53,781 nucleotides of DNA, from positions 1 to 53,781 of the forward strand of contig NZ_JAFMHJ010000024.1 in the NCBI RefSeq assembly GCF_017854565.1, given 5' to 3'. A program made the position numbers and the translations under genes. How positions within the stretch are numbered: the stretch's first letter is position 1; each line of letters starts with the position of its first letter. Below the pieces are notes generated by a model. That model was not told the DNA's origin. It ran no database searches and was given only the letters and a program-made list of their open reading frames with translations. Shown here in pieces: positions 26,381 through 35,110 of the stretch. The DNA comes from Yoonia sp. (GTDB lineage: Bacteria > Pseudomonadota > Alphaproteobacteria > Rhodobacterales > Rhodobacteraceae).

Positions 26381-27462
26381 TGTATGTTGCGGTAAAGGGT
26401 GGCGAAAAGGCCATCGACAATGCCCATGCGTGGCTGGCCGAGGAACGGCGCGGCGATACCGCCGTGGCCGCATTATCCGTCGCGCAGATCCGGCAGCAAT
26501 TGGCGCTGGCTGTGAACCGTGTCATGGCCGAAGGCTCGCTTTATGATCCTGATCTTGCCGCCTTGGCGATCAAACAGGCGCGCGGTGATCTGATAGAGGC
26601 GATCTTTTTGATCCGGGCGTATCGGACGACGCTGCCCCGGTTTGGCGGCTCTGCCCCGGTGGATACGGATGCGATGGTTTGCGACCGGCGCGTGTCCGCG
26701 ACGTTCAAGGATGCGCCGGGCGGTCAGGTTCTGGGGCCGACATTTGACTACACGCACCGCCTGCTGGATTTCAAACTGGCCGCTGATGGCGAGGTGCCTG
26801 CAGTGCCGCAAGCCCCGATTCAAACCGCGCCGACGCCGCATATCATGTCATTTCTGGACCGCGAGGACCTGATTCAATCCGAACCCGTCGGTCCCGAAAC
26901 TCCACCGGATCTGACCCGGACACCGCTTGAACTGCCAGCGGACCGGGCGTTGCGGTTGCAGGCGCTGACGCGCGGCGACGAAGGGTTCATCCTTGGCATG
27001 GCCTATTCAACCCAGCGCGGTTATGCGCGCAACCATGCCTTTGTCGCCGAGCTGCGGATTGGCGCGGTCGCGGTTGAAATGGACATCCCTGAACTGGGCT
27101 TTGCCATTGAAATCGGCGAGGTGACGTTGACCGAATGTGAAACCGTGAACCAGTTCCAAGGCTCGAAAACACAGCCGCCGCAGTTCACACGCGGATACGG
27201 GCTGGTCTTTGGGATGACCGAGCGCAAGGCGATTTCGATGGCGCTGGTGGACCGCGCCCTGCGCTGGAAGGAACTGGGCGAAGACAACCTTGGCGCGCCG
27301 GCACAGGACGAGGAATTCGTGCTGTACCATGCGGATAATATTCAGGCGACAGGGTTTCTCGAACACATCAAGCTGCCCCATTATGTCGATTTTCAATCGG
27401 AACTGGAACTGATCCGCAAACTGCGCCGCGAGGCACAGACCATGCAGGAGGCCGCACAATGA
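26380..27462 (+). CDS. phnI: C-P lyase core complex subunit PhnI
   Basis: A 360-residue PhnI, which with PhnG, PhnH and PhnL displaces adenine from ATP to give the ribose 1-phosphonate triphosphate. It starts MYVAVKGGEKAIDNAHAW and carries the conserved RGDEGFILGMAYSTQRGYARNHAFVAELR region. I use the ATG at 26380, which overlaps the phnH stop by one base, rather than the in-frame TTG one codon upstream. It overlaps phnJ by 4 bp. Confidence 0.95.
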   Translation: MYVAVKGGEKAIDNAHAWLAEERRGDTAVAALSVAQIRQQLALAVNRVMAEGSLYDPDLAALAIKQARGDLIEAIFLIRAYRTTLPRFGGSAPVDTDAMVCDRRVSATFKDAPGGQVLGPTFDYTHRLLDFKLAADGEVPAVPQAPIQTAPTPHIMSFLDREDLIQSEPVGPETPPDLTRTPLELPADRALRLQALTRGDEGFILGMAYSTQRGYARNHAFVAELRIGAVAVEMDIPELGFAIEIGEVTLTECETVNQFQGSKTQPPQFTRGYGLVFGMTERKAISMALVDRALRWKELGEDNLGAPAQDEEFVLYHADNIQATGFLEHIKLPHYVDFQSELELIRKLRREAQTMQEAAQ

Positions 27463-28328
27463 CCGACTATAACTTTGCCTATCTGGACGAACAGACCAAA
27501 CGGATGATCCGGCGTGCGATCCTCAAAGGGCTGGCGATCCCCGGCTATCAGGTGCCGTTTGCCAGCCGCGAAATGCCCATGCCCTATGGTTGGGGCACCG
27601 GTGGCGTGCAGGTCAGTGCGGCGGTATTGACCCCCGATGACGTGTTCAAGGTGATTGACCAAGGCGCAGACGACACGACGAACGCGGTGTCCATCCGGCG
27701 GTTCTTTCAAAAGACCGCAGGCGTTGCCGTGACCGAGGCCACGACCGAAGCCAGCGTTATCCAGACCCGCCACCGCATTCCCGAAGAGGCGCTGCGCGAG
27801 GATCAGATTATTGTCTATCAGGTGCCGATCCCCGAACCGCTGCGTTTTCTGGAACCGTCCGAGGTGGAAACCCGCAAGATGCACAGTCTGGAAGAATACG
27901 GGCTGATGCACGTGAAGCTATATGAAGATATCAGCCAGCACGGGGCGATTGCCACATCCTACGCCTATCCGGTCAAGGTTGAAGGGCGCTATGTCATGGA
28001 CCCGTCACCGATCCCGAAATTCGACAATCCGAAACTGGAAATGGCCGGGATACAGTTGTTTGGTGCCGGGCGGGAACAGCGGATATATGCGCTCCCACCT
28101 TATACCAAGGTGGTCAGTCTGGACTTCGACGACTTCCCGTTCGAAGCAACCAAGGCCGACCATGCCTGTGACTTGTGCGGGGCCGACGACAGCTATCTCG
28201 ACGAATTGATCGTCGATGACGCAGGCGGGCGCATGTTCATGTGTTCCGACACCGATTATTGCGGCAAGCGTCGCAAGGATGGCCATGTGGGTGCCCAAGG
28301 TGTCCCCTATCAGGAGGACGCGGCATGA
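27459..28328 (+). CDS. phnJ: Radical SAM C-P lyase PhnJ
   Basis: A 289-residue catalytic subunit that breaks the C-P bond of ribose 1-phosphonate 5-phosphate, releasing an alkane and the 1,2-cyclic phosphate. The conserved glycine that carries the radical lies in LAIPGYQVPF (Gly29 here). Four cysteines are present at 237, 240, 262 and 268 (CDLC and MCSDTDYC); three bind the 4Fe-4S cluster and one takes part in catalysis in the E. coli enzyme. Key residues are all present, so the complex should be active. Its stop overlaps the phnK start by 4 bp. Confidence 0.96.
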   Translation: MTDYNFAYLDEQTKRMIRRAILKGLAIPGYQVPFASREMPMPYGWGTGGVQVSAAVLTPDDVFKVIDQGADDTTNAVSIRRFFQKTAGVAVTEATTEASVIQTRHRIPEEALREDQIIVYQVPIPEPLRFLEPSEVETRKMHSLEEYGLMHVKLYEDISQHGAIATSYAYPVKVEGRYVMDPSPIPKFDNPKLEMAGIQLFGAGREQRIYALPPYTKVVSLDFDDFPFEATKADHACDLCGADDSYLDELIVDDAGGRMFMCSDTDYCGKRRKDGHVGAQGVPYQEDAA

Positions 28329-29095
28329 CCCCGCTTTTGCAAGTCAGCAATATTGCGAAATTCTATGGGCACCGGATTGGCTGCACGGATGTGTCATTCG
28401 ATCTGTACCCCGGCGAGGTGATGGGCATTGTCGGCGAAAGCGGATCGGGCAAATCTACCTTGCTGAATTGTCTGGCGGGGCATCTGACCCCCGACACCGG
28501 CGCTGTGCGTTTCGACACGCGCACCGATGGTCTGCGCGATACCGTCACAATGAGCGAACCCGAGAGGCGCATGTTGTCGCGCACCGACTGGGCGTTTGTT
28601 CATCAACATGCGCGTGATGGGCTGCGGATGAACGTTAGCGCGGGCGGCAATGTGGGCGAACGGCTGATGGCCGTGGGCGCACGCCACTACGGTGATATTC
28701 GCGCGACCGCGACGGACTGGCTGGGCCGGGTCGAGATCAGCGAAGACCGGATTGACGACCGCCCGACCGCATTTTCCGGCGGCATGCAACAGCGGCTGCA
28801 GATTGCGCGCAATCTGGTCACGGGGCCGCGGCTGGTGTTCATGGATGAACCCACGGGTGGTCTGGATGTCAGCGTTCAGGCGCGGCTGCTTGACCTGTTG
28901 CGCGGTCTGGTCCGCGAGATGAACCTGAGCGCGATCATCGTCACCCACGATCTTGCCGTTGTACGCCTGCTTGCGGATCGGCTGATGGTCATGAAAGACG
29001 GTCATGTGGTTGAAACCGGCCTGACGGATCAGGTGCTGGATGATCCGCAACACGGGTACACCCAACTTCTTGTTTCCTCTGTCTTGCAGGTTTAA
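28325..29095 (+). CDS. phnK: ABC-type ATPase of the C-P lyase complex, PhnK
   Basis: A 256-residue ATP-binding protein. Walker A is GESGSGKST, the signature is [13 protein letters not shown] and Walker B is [12 protein letters not shown]. Unlike transporter ATPases, PhnK docks on the PhnGHIJ core and supports its turnover. The open frame runs upstream into phnJ, but the ATG in the ATGA overlap at 28325 fits the family N terminus ([15 protein letters not shown]). phnL follows after 4 bp. Confidence 0.94.
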   Translation: MTPLLQVSNIAKFYGHRIGCTDVSFDLYPGEVMGIVGESGSGKSTLLNCLAGHLTPDTGAVRFDTRTDGLRDTVTMSEPERRMLSRTDWAFVHQHARDGLRMNVSAGGNVGERLMAVGARHYGDIRATATDWLGRVEISEDRIDDRPTAFSGGMQQRLQIARNLVTGPRLVFMDEPTGGLDVSVQARLLDLLRGLVREMNLSAIIVTHDLAVVRLLADRLMVMKDGHVVETGLTDQVLDDPQHGYTQLLVSSVLQV

Positions 29096-29099
29096 GCTT

Positions 29100-29783
29100 A
29101 TGATCTCTGTCGAAAATGTCTCGAAATCCTTTACGCTGCACAATCAGGGCGCGGCGGTTATTCCGGTAATGCGGGGTGCGTCGCTACAGGTGGCGCGCGG
29201 TGAATGTGTCGCGCTGGTGGGCGCGTCCGGTGCCGGGAAATCGACGCTGATGCGGATGATTTACGGTAATTATCTGGCCGCCGCCGGGCGCATCATGATC
29301 GGCGATGTGGATGTGGCGGTGGCCCAGCCGCGCGATATTCTGCAACTGCGGCGCTATACACTGGGCTATGTCAGCCAGTTTTTGCGCGTCGTGCCGCGTG
29401 TGCCGACGGTCGCGGTCGTGGCCGAACCGCTGCTGGCGACAGGCACCCCACGGGATGCGGCGTTGGCGCGGGCAGAAGTGCTGCTGGACAGGCTCAATAT
29501 CCCGCAGCGGCTTTGGTCGCTCAGCCCGACGACCTTTTCTGGCGGCGAACAGCAGCGGGTCAACATTGCACGCGGTTTTGCCTATGATTATCCGGCGCTT
29601 TTGCTGGACGAACCCACCGCCAGTCTGGATGGGACCAACCGCGAGGTTGTGATGTCGATGATCGAACAGGCCAAGGCGCGCGGCGCGGCGATCATTGGTA
29701 TCTTCCATGACGAGGCGGCCCGCGCGCGCGTCTGTGACCGCGAAATCGACGTGACCGGCTTTACCCCCAAGGCCGCCGCGTGA
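29100..29783 (+). CDS. phnL: ABC-type ATPase of the C-P lyase complex, PhnL
   Basis: A 227-residue ATP-binding protein. Walker A is GASGAGKST, the signature is [13 protein letters not shown] and Walker B is [11 protein letters not shown]. PhnL is needed for the PhnI nucleosidase-type step and binds the PhnK-bearing complex. The start is the ATG at 29100 ([11 protein letters not shown]). The stop overlaps the GTG start of phnN by 4 bp. Confidence 0.94.
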   Translation: MISVENVSKSFTLHNQGAAVIPVMRGASLQVARGECVALVGASGAGKSTLMRMIYGNYLAAAGRIMIGDVDVAVAQPRDILQLRRYTLGYVSQFLRVVPRVPTVAVVAEPLLATGTPRDAALARAEVLLDRLNIPQRLWSLSPTTFSGGEQQRVNIARGFAYDYPALLLDEPTASLDGTNREVVMSMIEQAKARGAAIIGIFHDEAARARVCDREIDVTGFTPKAAA

Positions 29784-30322
29784 CGGGGCGCTTTATCGCT
29801 GTTGTCGGCCCATCGGGTGTTGGCAAAGACAGCGTCATGGCGGCCATGGCCAAAGCCGAGCCGCGCCTGACGCTGGCCCGCCGGGTGATTACCCGCCCGT
29901 CCGATGCGGGCGGCGAAGATTTTGATGGCGTGACGGTGGACCAGTTTGCGCGGATGCGCAGCGCGGGGTTCTTCGCGCTTTCATGGCCTGCGCATGGGCT
30001 GTCCTACGGCATTCCGCTCTGCGTCGAAACATGGCTGAATGCCGGCCAGGATGTGTTGGCCAACCTGTCGCGCACTATGCTTGGGGCCGCAAAAGCGCGG
30101 TTTGCGCGCAGCGAGGTCCTGATGTTGACCGCATCGCATGACGTGCTTGCGGCGCGGCTGGTCGCGCGGGGGCGGGAAGATACCCACGACGTCGCCCGCC
30201 GCCTGAAACGCGCGGACTATGCCTTGCCCGCCGATATCATGGTCCATGTGATCGACAATGGCGGCGCACTGGACGACACGGTGCGACATGCGCTGGACCT
30301 GCTTTATCCGGCCAACGCATAG
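29780..30322 (+). CDS. phnN: Ribose 1,5-bisphosphate phosphokinase
   Basis: A 180-residue guanylate-kinase-like P-loop kinase ([13 protein letters not shown]). It phosphorylates ribose 1,5-bisphosphate to PRPP, the last step of C-P lyase product recovery. The start is GTG within a GTGA overlap with phnL. Its substrate is normally made by PhnP, which is not in the window. The 3' end overlaps the convergent DUF1045 gene by 19 bp, an unusually tight arrangement for two convergent genes. Confidence 0.93.
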   Translation: MTGRFIAVVGPSGVGKDSVMAAMAKAEPRLTLARRVITRPSDAGGEDFDGVTVDQFARMRSAGFFALSWPAHGLSYGIPLCVETWLNAGQDVLANLSRTMLGAAKARFARSEVLMLTASHDVLAARLVARGREDTHDVARRLKRADYALPADIMVHVIDNGGALDDTVRHALDLLYPANA

Positions 30323-30981
30323 CGATGGATTTCATGGAACAAACCCGCCGTGTCCTGACCCAGAAGCGTCAGGTGATCAATGACAAAGGGCTGTGGGATC
30401 AGCGGCGTCAGGACCGGCGTCAGCTGGTCTGCAACGGACTGCGCCGTTGCGTCGTCGACGCGCCCGGTCAGCGTCATGTGAAACGCGAAGTCGTCCATCA
30501 CATAGGGATAGCCCCACTGGATCAGGTTCAGGTCCTGCTGCGGCGTCAATCCGCGCCGCCGTCGCTTGGCAATATCGCTGGGCTTGGCCGGTGCGCGAAA
30601 CGGATCAAGGTCGCGCACGATACATGCGGCCAGCGCGCGCAGCGCGGGCACATCGCCGACCGGGCGGATCGCCATGAAGCCATGATGCTGCTGCAATGTC
30701 ATCTGTTGTACGGTGACCGGCGCAGTGCGGGCAGCCAATCGCGTGATGGCCGCAGACAGCCCATCGGCGGTTGTCCCGCTGTGCAGCCCAAAGGGCGCCT
30801 TGAGCGTTGCATGAAACCCGTATTGACGCGGTACATCCGTCAGGGCCGCGACATCCAGATCGCCCACTGCCGGGTGATCGACCCTGCGGCTTTGGTGACT
30901 GTCCCAGCCCAACCAAGCCGCGCAGAAATCAGCGAAAGCCCCAGCTGGCGGTGTGTAGAAAACTGCATATCTGATAAACAT
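30304..30981 (-). CDS. DUF1045 phosphonate-operon protein, 2H phosphoesterase family
   Basis: A 225-residue protein of the phn-operon-associated DUF1045 family. It begins MFIRYAVFYTPPAGAF and carries two HxTx motifs, YGFHATLKAPF (His57, Thr59) and AFHMTLTGRV (His169, Thr171), the signature of 2H phosphoesterases, which open cyclic phosphates. C-P lyase produces 5-phosphoribosyl 1,2-cyclic phosphate, and no phnP is present, so I infer that this protein does the PhnP step. An upstream Met in the frame (31020) is discounted because 30981 matches the family. It diverges from phnM with only 32 bp between starts. Confidence 0.85.
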   Translation of the reverse strand: MFIRYAVFYTPPAGAFADFCAAWLGWDSHQSRRVDHPAVGDLDVAALTDVPRQYGFHATLKAPFGLHSGTTADGLSAAITRLAARTAPVTVQQMTLQQHHGFMAIRPVGDVPALRALAACIVRDLDPFRAPAKPSDIAKRRRRGLTPQQDLNLIQWGYPYVMDDFAFHMTLTGRVDDATAQSVADQLTPVLTPLIPQPFVIDHLTLLGQDTAGLFHEIHRYALAG

Positions 30982-31013
30982 AGCACCCCTTGCCAAGACA
31001 GCGTGACAAAGCC

Positions 31014-32159
31014 ATGACACAAGACATTATTTTCGCCAATGCCCGGATTATTCTACCTCAAGAGGTGGTTCAGGGCAGTTTGCGCGTTCGCGACGGCGTG
31101 ATTGTCGACATCGCCGCAGGCGGCAGTGTTCCGCAGGGGGCCATGGACTGCGAAGGCGACTTTGTCAGTCCGGGACTGATCGAGCTGCATACCGACAATC
31201 TGGAGCGTCACATGGCGCCGCGACCCAAGGTGGATTGGCCGCATCGCGCGGCGATCATCGCGCATGACCGTGAACTGGCGGGCACCGGCATTACGACGGT
31301 GTTCGATGCGATCCGGGTCGGGTCCATCGTGTCTGACAATGGCAAACGTTATGGCAAATACGCCCGGCAGATGGCCGACGAAATTCTGGGTATGCGCGAC
31401 GCCGGGGCGCTCAAGATCAGCCACCACATCCACCTGCGCGCCGAAGTCTGCTCGGAAACGCTGGTCGATGAACTGGCCGAGTTTTCACCGGCGGATCGGA
31501 TCGGGATTGTATCGCTGATGGACCACACACCGGGCCAGCGCCAGTTCACCGACCTGCAAAAGTTCGAAGATTACGTTTGCGGCAAACACGGGATGGATCG
31601 GGTCAGCTTCACCGCCTATGTGGATTTTCTGTACGGCCTGCAGGATCGGCTGGGGGCCACACATGAGACCGCAACAGTTGCCGCCGCGCACCGCTATGGC
31701 GCGGCATTGGCCAGCCACGACGACACGACCGCCGCACAGGTCGCGGCCAGTCATGCGCATGGGATAACGCTGGCCGAATTTCCCACGACGGTGGCGGCCG
31801 CCGATGCGTGCCACGTGTCGGGTATTGCCACGATCATGGGGTCGCCGAACCTTGTGCGCGGCGGTTCGCATTCCGGCAATGTGGCGGCGCATGAATTGGC
31901 GGCGCTGGACCGGCTTGATATATTGTCATCCGACTACGTGCCGGCGTCATTGCTCTTGGGGGCGGTGCAGTTGGGTGACATCTGGGGCAACCCCGCGCGC
32001 GGCATTGCGGCTGTCACGGCGAACCCCGCACAAAAGGTGGGGTTGACCGACCGGGGCACCGTGGCGATTGGCAAGCGCGCCGATCTGATCCGCTTTGCGC
32101 GCCGCCATGACGTGCCGATAATACAGTCGGTCTGGTCGGCGGGTAGCCGGGTTGCATAG
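31014..32159 (+). CDS. phnM: alpha-D-ribose 1-methylphosphonate 5-triphosphate diphosphatase
   Basis: A 381-residue PhnM of the amidohydrolase superfamily. It removes pyrophosphate from the ribose 5-triphosphate before PhnJ acts. Motifs match canonical PhnM: LIELHTDNLERHMAPRPKVDWP, MDHTPGQRQF, LASHDDTT, PNLVRGGSHSGNVAAHELA and SSDYVPAS. The start is the ATG at 31014 (MTQDIIFANARII); an in-frame ATG eight codons earlier is less likely. The gene stands apart from the phnG-N operon, and any promoter must lie inside the divergent DUF1045 gene or the 32-bp spacer. This is the copy expected to serve C-P lyase. Confidence 0.94.
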   Translation: MTQDIIFANARIILPQEVVQGSLRVRDGVIVDIAAGGSVPQGAMDCEGDFVSPGLIELHTDNLERHMAPRPKVDWPHRAAIIAHDRELAGTGITTVFDAIRVGSIVSDNGKRYGKYARQMADEILGMRDAGALKISHHIHLRAEVCSETLVDELAEFSPADRIGIVSLMDHTPGQRQFTDLQKFEDYVCGKHGMDRVSFTAYVDFLYGLQDRLGATHETATVAAAHRYGAALASHDDTTAAQVAASHAHGITLAEFPTTVAAADACHVSGIATIMGSPNLVRGGSHSGNVAAHELAALDRLDILSSDYVPASLLLGAVQLGDIWGNPARGIAAVTANPAQKVGLTDRGTVAIGKRADLIRFARRHDVPIIQSVWSAGSRVA

Positions 32160-32331
32160 CGTCCAAGGGCGGGATCGCCAAAAACCTTGCGCGGCGTTCA
32201 CTGTTTTGATGTAACAATACCCCACGGGCCGCATGGGCCGCGCATGGTACGGGCTGGCAACCCCGATGCGATTGCCCCATATCTGTTACGAAAGCGCCAT
32301 GTCGTGGCCTTGGCGTGGCAAAGGATATGGT

Positions 32332-33012
32332 GTGACCCAGACAAACTTGACGGCAGAATGGATCGAACGGTTTCCGGGCCTCTCCCGGCTGAAACCGGAG
32401 ACCAAGCAACAGCTTTTGCAGCGCAGCGCGATTGTGAACGTGGCGCGCGATACGGTTGTATTCGGCCCCGGAAAGTCGCCTGAAAACATGTTGTTCCTGC
32501 TTGATGGCACGGTGCGGGTGCAACAGGTGTCCGACACTGGCCGCGAGATTGTCCTGTACCGGATTCATGCCGGCGAAAGCTGCGTGCTGACCACGGCCTG
32601 CCTGCTGGCCTATGATGATTATTCCGCCGAAGGCATCGCCGAAACCGACGTGCAGGCCGCCGCCGTGCCCCGCGACGTGTTTGACGATCTGGTCGCGCAG
32701 TCGAAATCATTTCGCAGCTTCGTGTTTGCCGCGTTTTCCAAGCGGATCACCGATCTGTTCTTGATGGTCGACGAGGTGGCGTTCCAACGTATCGACGTCC
32801 GTCTGGCGCACAAGCTGATCGAACTGTCCGAAGGCCGCGACACGATCGCCACCACACACCAGAAACTGTCCGTCGAACTGGGTACGGCGCGCGAAGTGAT
32901 TTCGCGGCAGCTACAGGAATTCCAGCGACGCGGCTGGATCGAACAGTCCCGTGGCACCGTTGCCATTCTCAGCCGGGCAAAGCTGGAAAATCTGGCCGAC
33001 AAAAACCTGTAA
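32332..33012 (+). CDS. Crp/Fnr-family regulator of the sulfur island
   Basis: A 226-residue Crp/Fnr-type regulator: an N-terminal cyclic-nucleotide-binding-like barrel (about 15-130), a dimerisation helix and a C-terminal winged helix (HQKLSVELGTAREVISRQLQEFQRRGWI). It lacks the N-terminal cysteine cluster of Fnr. It does have Cys84 and Cys90 (GESCVLTTACLL), which could form a thiol or persulfide switch. I chose the GTG at 32332 because AAGGA lies 6 nt upstream; the frame extends further up but without a plausible signal. A perfect 17-bp dyad follows the gene, before the sulfur operon. Confidence 0.85.
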   Translation: MTQTNLTAEWIERFPGLSRLKPETKQQLLQRSAIVNVARDTVVFGPGKSPENMLFLLDGTVRVQQVSDTGREIVLYRIHAGESCVLTTACLLAYDDYSAEGIAETDVQAAAVPRDVFDDLVAQSKSFRSFVFAAFSKRITDLFLMVDEVAFQRIDVRLAHKLIELSEGRDTIATTHQKLSVELGTAREVISRQLQEFQRRGWIEQSRGTVAILSRAKLENLADKNL

Positions 33013-33028
33013 CGCTTTCTTCTTGGCT

Positions 33029-33045
33029 CGGTGACAATGTCACCG
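33029..33045. promoter_or_regulatory. 17-bp palindrome upstream of the sulfur operon
   Basis: CGGTGACA-A-TGTCACCG is a perfect dyad 55 bp before the DUF2892 start and just after the Crp/Fnr gene. Size and symmetry suit a Crp/Fnr-type dimer. A second inverted repeat (CTGCGAC 33049-33055, GTCGCAG 33073-33079) lies between it and the start. Confidence 0.55.
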
Positions 33046-33099
33046 ACGCTGCGACTCATTATGTGTAGTAAGGTCGCAGAGTTTTGAGGAGTAGCAGAA

Positions 33100-33315
33100 A
33101 TGACCGTAGATATCGGGCCGCTTGACCGCTTTGTCCGGCTGACGCTTGGGCTTGTGTTGATCATGCTGCCGCTGGCAAGCGGCGCGGCGGTGTTCGCAAT
33201 GACATGGATCAACTACGTGTCTATCGCCGGGGCTATTGTGATATTGGTAACTGCAGCGACGCAGTTTTGTGTCATTTATCGAATTTTTGGCATTCAGACG
33301 TGTAAGGAACGATGA
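33100..33315 (+). CDS. DUF2892 inner-membrane protein
   Basis: A 71-residue protein of the DUF2892 family (also the membrane tail of YgaP-type rhodaneses). Two hydrophobic segments are visible (about 12-32 and 35-58), with the typical start GPLDRFVRLTLGL and end YRIFGIQTC. No catalytic residue is present apart from the conserved Cys near the end. It has a good ribosome-binding site (TGAGGAG) and overlaps the next gene by 4 bp. Its presence in sulfide/persulfide clusters is common; its function is not established. Confidence 0.83.
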   Translation: MTVDIGPLDRFVRLTLGLVLIMLPLASGAAVFAMTWINYVSIAGAIVILVTAATQFCVIYRIFGIQTCKER

Positions 33316-33746
33316 TGGAAACTTTATTTACGCCTTGGCAGTCCTTGGGCGGCGGCGCCTTGATCGGCGTGGCTTCCGTGCTTTTGATGGCGACGATGGG
33401 CCGGATCATGGGTGCGACCGGCATTCTGGCGGGGCTTTTGTATCCGGCGGGCTGGTCTGACTGGTCATGGCGTGCTGCCGTGCTTGCGGGCATGGCCAGC
33501 GGGCCGTTGGCGGTGTCGCTGCTGACGGGGCACATGCCTGTCGTGCAGGTGCCGGTATCCACGCCGATGTTGATTGTCGGCGGCTTTATCGTCGGCGTTG
33601 GCGTGACCTTTGGGTCGGGCTGCACGTCCGGGCATGGGGTTTGCGGCATGGCACGGCTTTCGCCGCGGTCAATTGCGGCTGTCATTACATTCATGATCAC
33701 GACGGGCCTGACGGTCTATGTCGTGCGTCACATCATCGGAGGGTAA
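33312..33746 (+). CDS. YeeE/YedE-family membrane protein (PmpA type), sulfur-compound transport
   Basis: A 144-residue integral membrane protein with about four hydrophobic segments. The motif GSGCTSGHGVCG (about residues 96-107) contains the paired cysteines of the YeeE/YedE (TsuA-like) family, which in characterised members move thiosulfate or other sulfur species by transient thiol contacts. This is the half-size form; the other half is the following gene. An alternative ATG is the second codon. It is part of the sulfide-detoxification operon. Confidence 0.86.
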   Translation: MMETLFTPWQSLGGGALIGVASVLLMATMGRIMGATGILAGLLYPAGWSDWSWRAAVLAGMASGPLAVSLLTGHMPVVQVPVSTPMLIVGGFIVGVGVTFGSGCTSGHGVCGMARLSPRSIAAVITFMITTGLTVYVVRHIIGG

Positions 33747-33749
33747 GCC

Positions 33750-34184
33750 ATGCGTCTTGTCATATGCTATATCATCGGTCTGGTTTTCGGTGTCGGCATC
33801 TCTATCTCCGGGATGGCCAACCCTGCAAAGGTACTGAACTTTTTCGACGTTGCCGGAATCTGGGACCCCAGCCTGATCTTTGTGATGGGCGGGGCGGTTG
33901 TTGTCACCTTCATCGGCTACCGTGTCGTGCTGCGCCGTCCGGCCCCGTTGCTGGGGCAGGGGTTTCAACTGCCGACGCGGCGCGACCTTGATCTGCCGCT
34001 GATCGGTGGCTCTGCGGTCTTTGGTGTGGGCTGGGGTATTGCCGGGTTCTGCCCCGGTGGTGCGTTGCCGGTCCTTGGCACCGGACGCTCAGAGGTGTTC
34101 GTGTTCGTTGCGGCACTGCTGGTGGGTATCTTCGCGGTTAATACTCTGCGCCGCTCGTTGGCTGCGCGCAGTGCAACAGTATGA
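33750..34184 (+). CDS. YeeE/YedE-family membrane protein, second half (PmpB/DUF6691)
   Basis: A 144-residue membrane protein with about four helices. The motif WGIAGFCPGGALPVLG holds the single conserved cysteine of this half, and the N terminus shows ISGMANPAKVLNFFD, typical of the family. It follows the PmpA-type gene after 3 bp. The two probably assemble into one sulfur-compound channel or transporter. Direction and substrate cannot be read from sequence. Confidence 0.86.
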   Translation: MRLVICYIIGLVFGVGISISGMANPAKVLNFFDVAGIWDPSLIFVMGGAVVVTFIGYRVVLRRPAPLLGQGFQLPTRRDLDLPLIGGSAVFGVGWGIAGFCPGGALPVLGTGRSEVFVFVAALLVGIFAVNTLRRSLAARSATV

Positions 34185-34208
34185 TTTTTAGGGAAAAGAG
34201 GAACTGAA

Positions 34209-35090
34209 ATGACATATCCAGTCAACATGGACGTCAAACCCGACGTTTCGGCCCATTTCGACGAGGCCACAAATACCATCAGCTATATCGTCAAGGACCC
34301 GTCCAGCAATCATTGCGCCATCATCGACAGCGTGATGGACATCGACTATGCCGCTGGCCGCATCACCTATGACCATGCCAATGCGCTGATCGCCGAGATC
34401 GAGCAGCGTGGCCTGACCTTGGACTGGATCATCGAAACCCATGTCCACGCCGACCACCTGAGCGCTGCGCCCTATATTCAGGAAAAGCTGGGTGGCAAGA
34501 TCGGCGTCGGCGACAAGATTATGGTCGTGCAGGAAACCTTTGGGAAAGTGTTCAACGAGGGCACAGAATTCCAGCGCGATGGGTCGCAATTCGATGCGCT
34601 TTTCAAGGAAGGTGATACCTACAAGATCGGCAATATGGACGCCTTTGCGATGTATACGCCGGGCCATACGCCGGCCTGCATGGTCCATGTGATCGGCGAT
34701 GCGGCCTTTACGGGTGACACGCTGTTCATGCCTGACGGCGGTTCGGCCCGTGCCGATTTCCCCGGCGGCGACGCAGGCGAGCTTTACGACAGTATCCAAA
34801 AGGTGCTGTCCCTGCCTGACGATATGCGTCTGTTCATGTGTCACGACTATGGCCCCAATGGCCGCGATATTCAGTGGGAAACCACGGTCGCTGATGAAAA
34901 GGCGCACAATATCCATGTGGGCGGTGGCAAGACCCGCGAAGAATTCATCAAGTTTCGCACCGAACGCGATGCCCAACTGGACATGCCCCGGCTGATTATC
35001 CCGTCGTTGCAGGTGAATATGCGTGCCGGTGCCGTGCCGACGGACAAAGACGGCAAGCCGATGCTCAAGGTGCCGGTCAACGGCCTATAA
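34209..35090 (+). CDS. Persulfide dioxygenase-like metallo-beta-lactamase protein
   Basis: A 293-residue MBL-fold protein of the ETHE1/Blh group. Metal-site residues are in THVHADHL (His78, His80, Asp82, His83), PGHTPACMVH, FTGDTLF and MCHDYG. Enzymes of this group oxidise glutathione persulfide to sulfite with one ferrous iron. The downstream SQR supplies the persulfide, so the pair would run the first two steps of sulfide oxidation. Unlike BigR-operon Blh proteins, the DUF442 domain is not fused to this gene but to the SQR. The ribosome-binding site is GAGGA. Confidence 0.88.
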   Translation: MTYPVNMDVKPDVSAHFDEATNTISYIVKDPSSNHCAIIDSVMDIDYAAGRITYDHANALIAEIEQRGLTLDWIIETHVHADHLSAAPYIQEKLGGKIGVGDKIMVVQETFGKVFNEGTEFQRDGSQFDALFKEGDTYKIGNMDAFAMYTPGHTPACMVHVIGDAAFTGDTLFMPDGGSARADFPGGDAGELYDSIQKVLSLPDDMRLFMCHDYGPNGRDIQWETTVADEKAHNIHVGGGKTREEFIKFRTERDAQLDMPRLIIPSLQVNMRAGAVPTDKDGKPMLKVPVNGL

Positions 35091-35110
35091 TCGCAAACTG
35101 GGATACGCAG

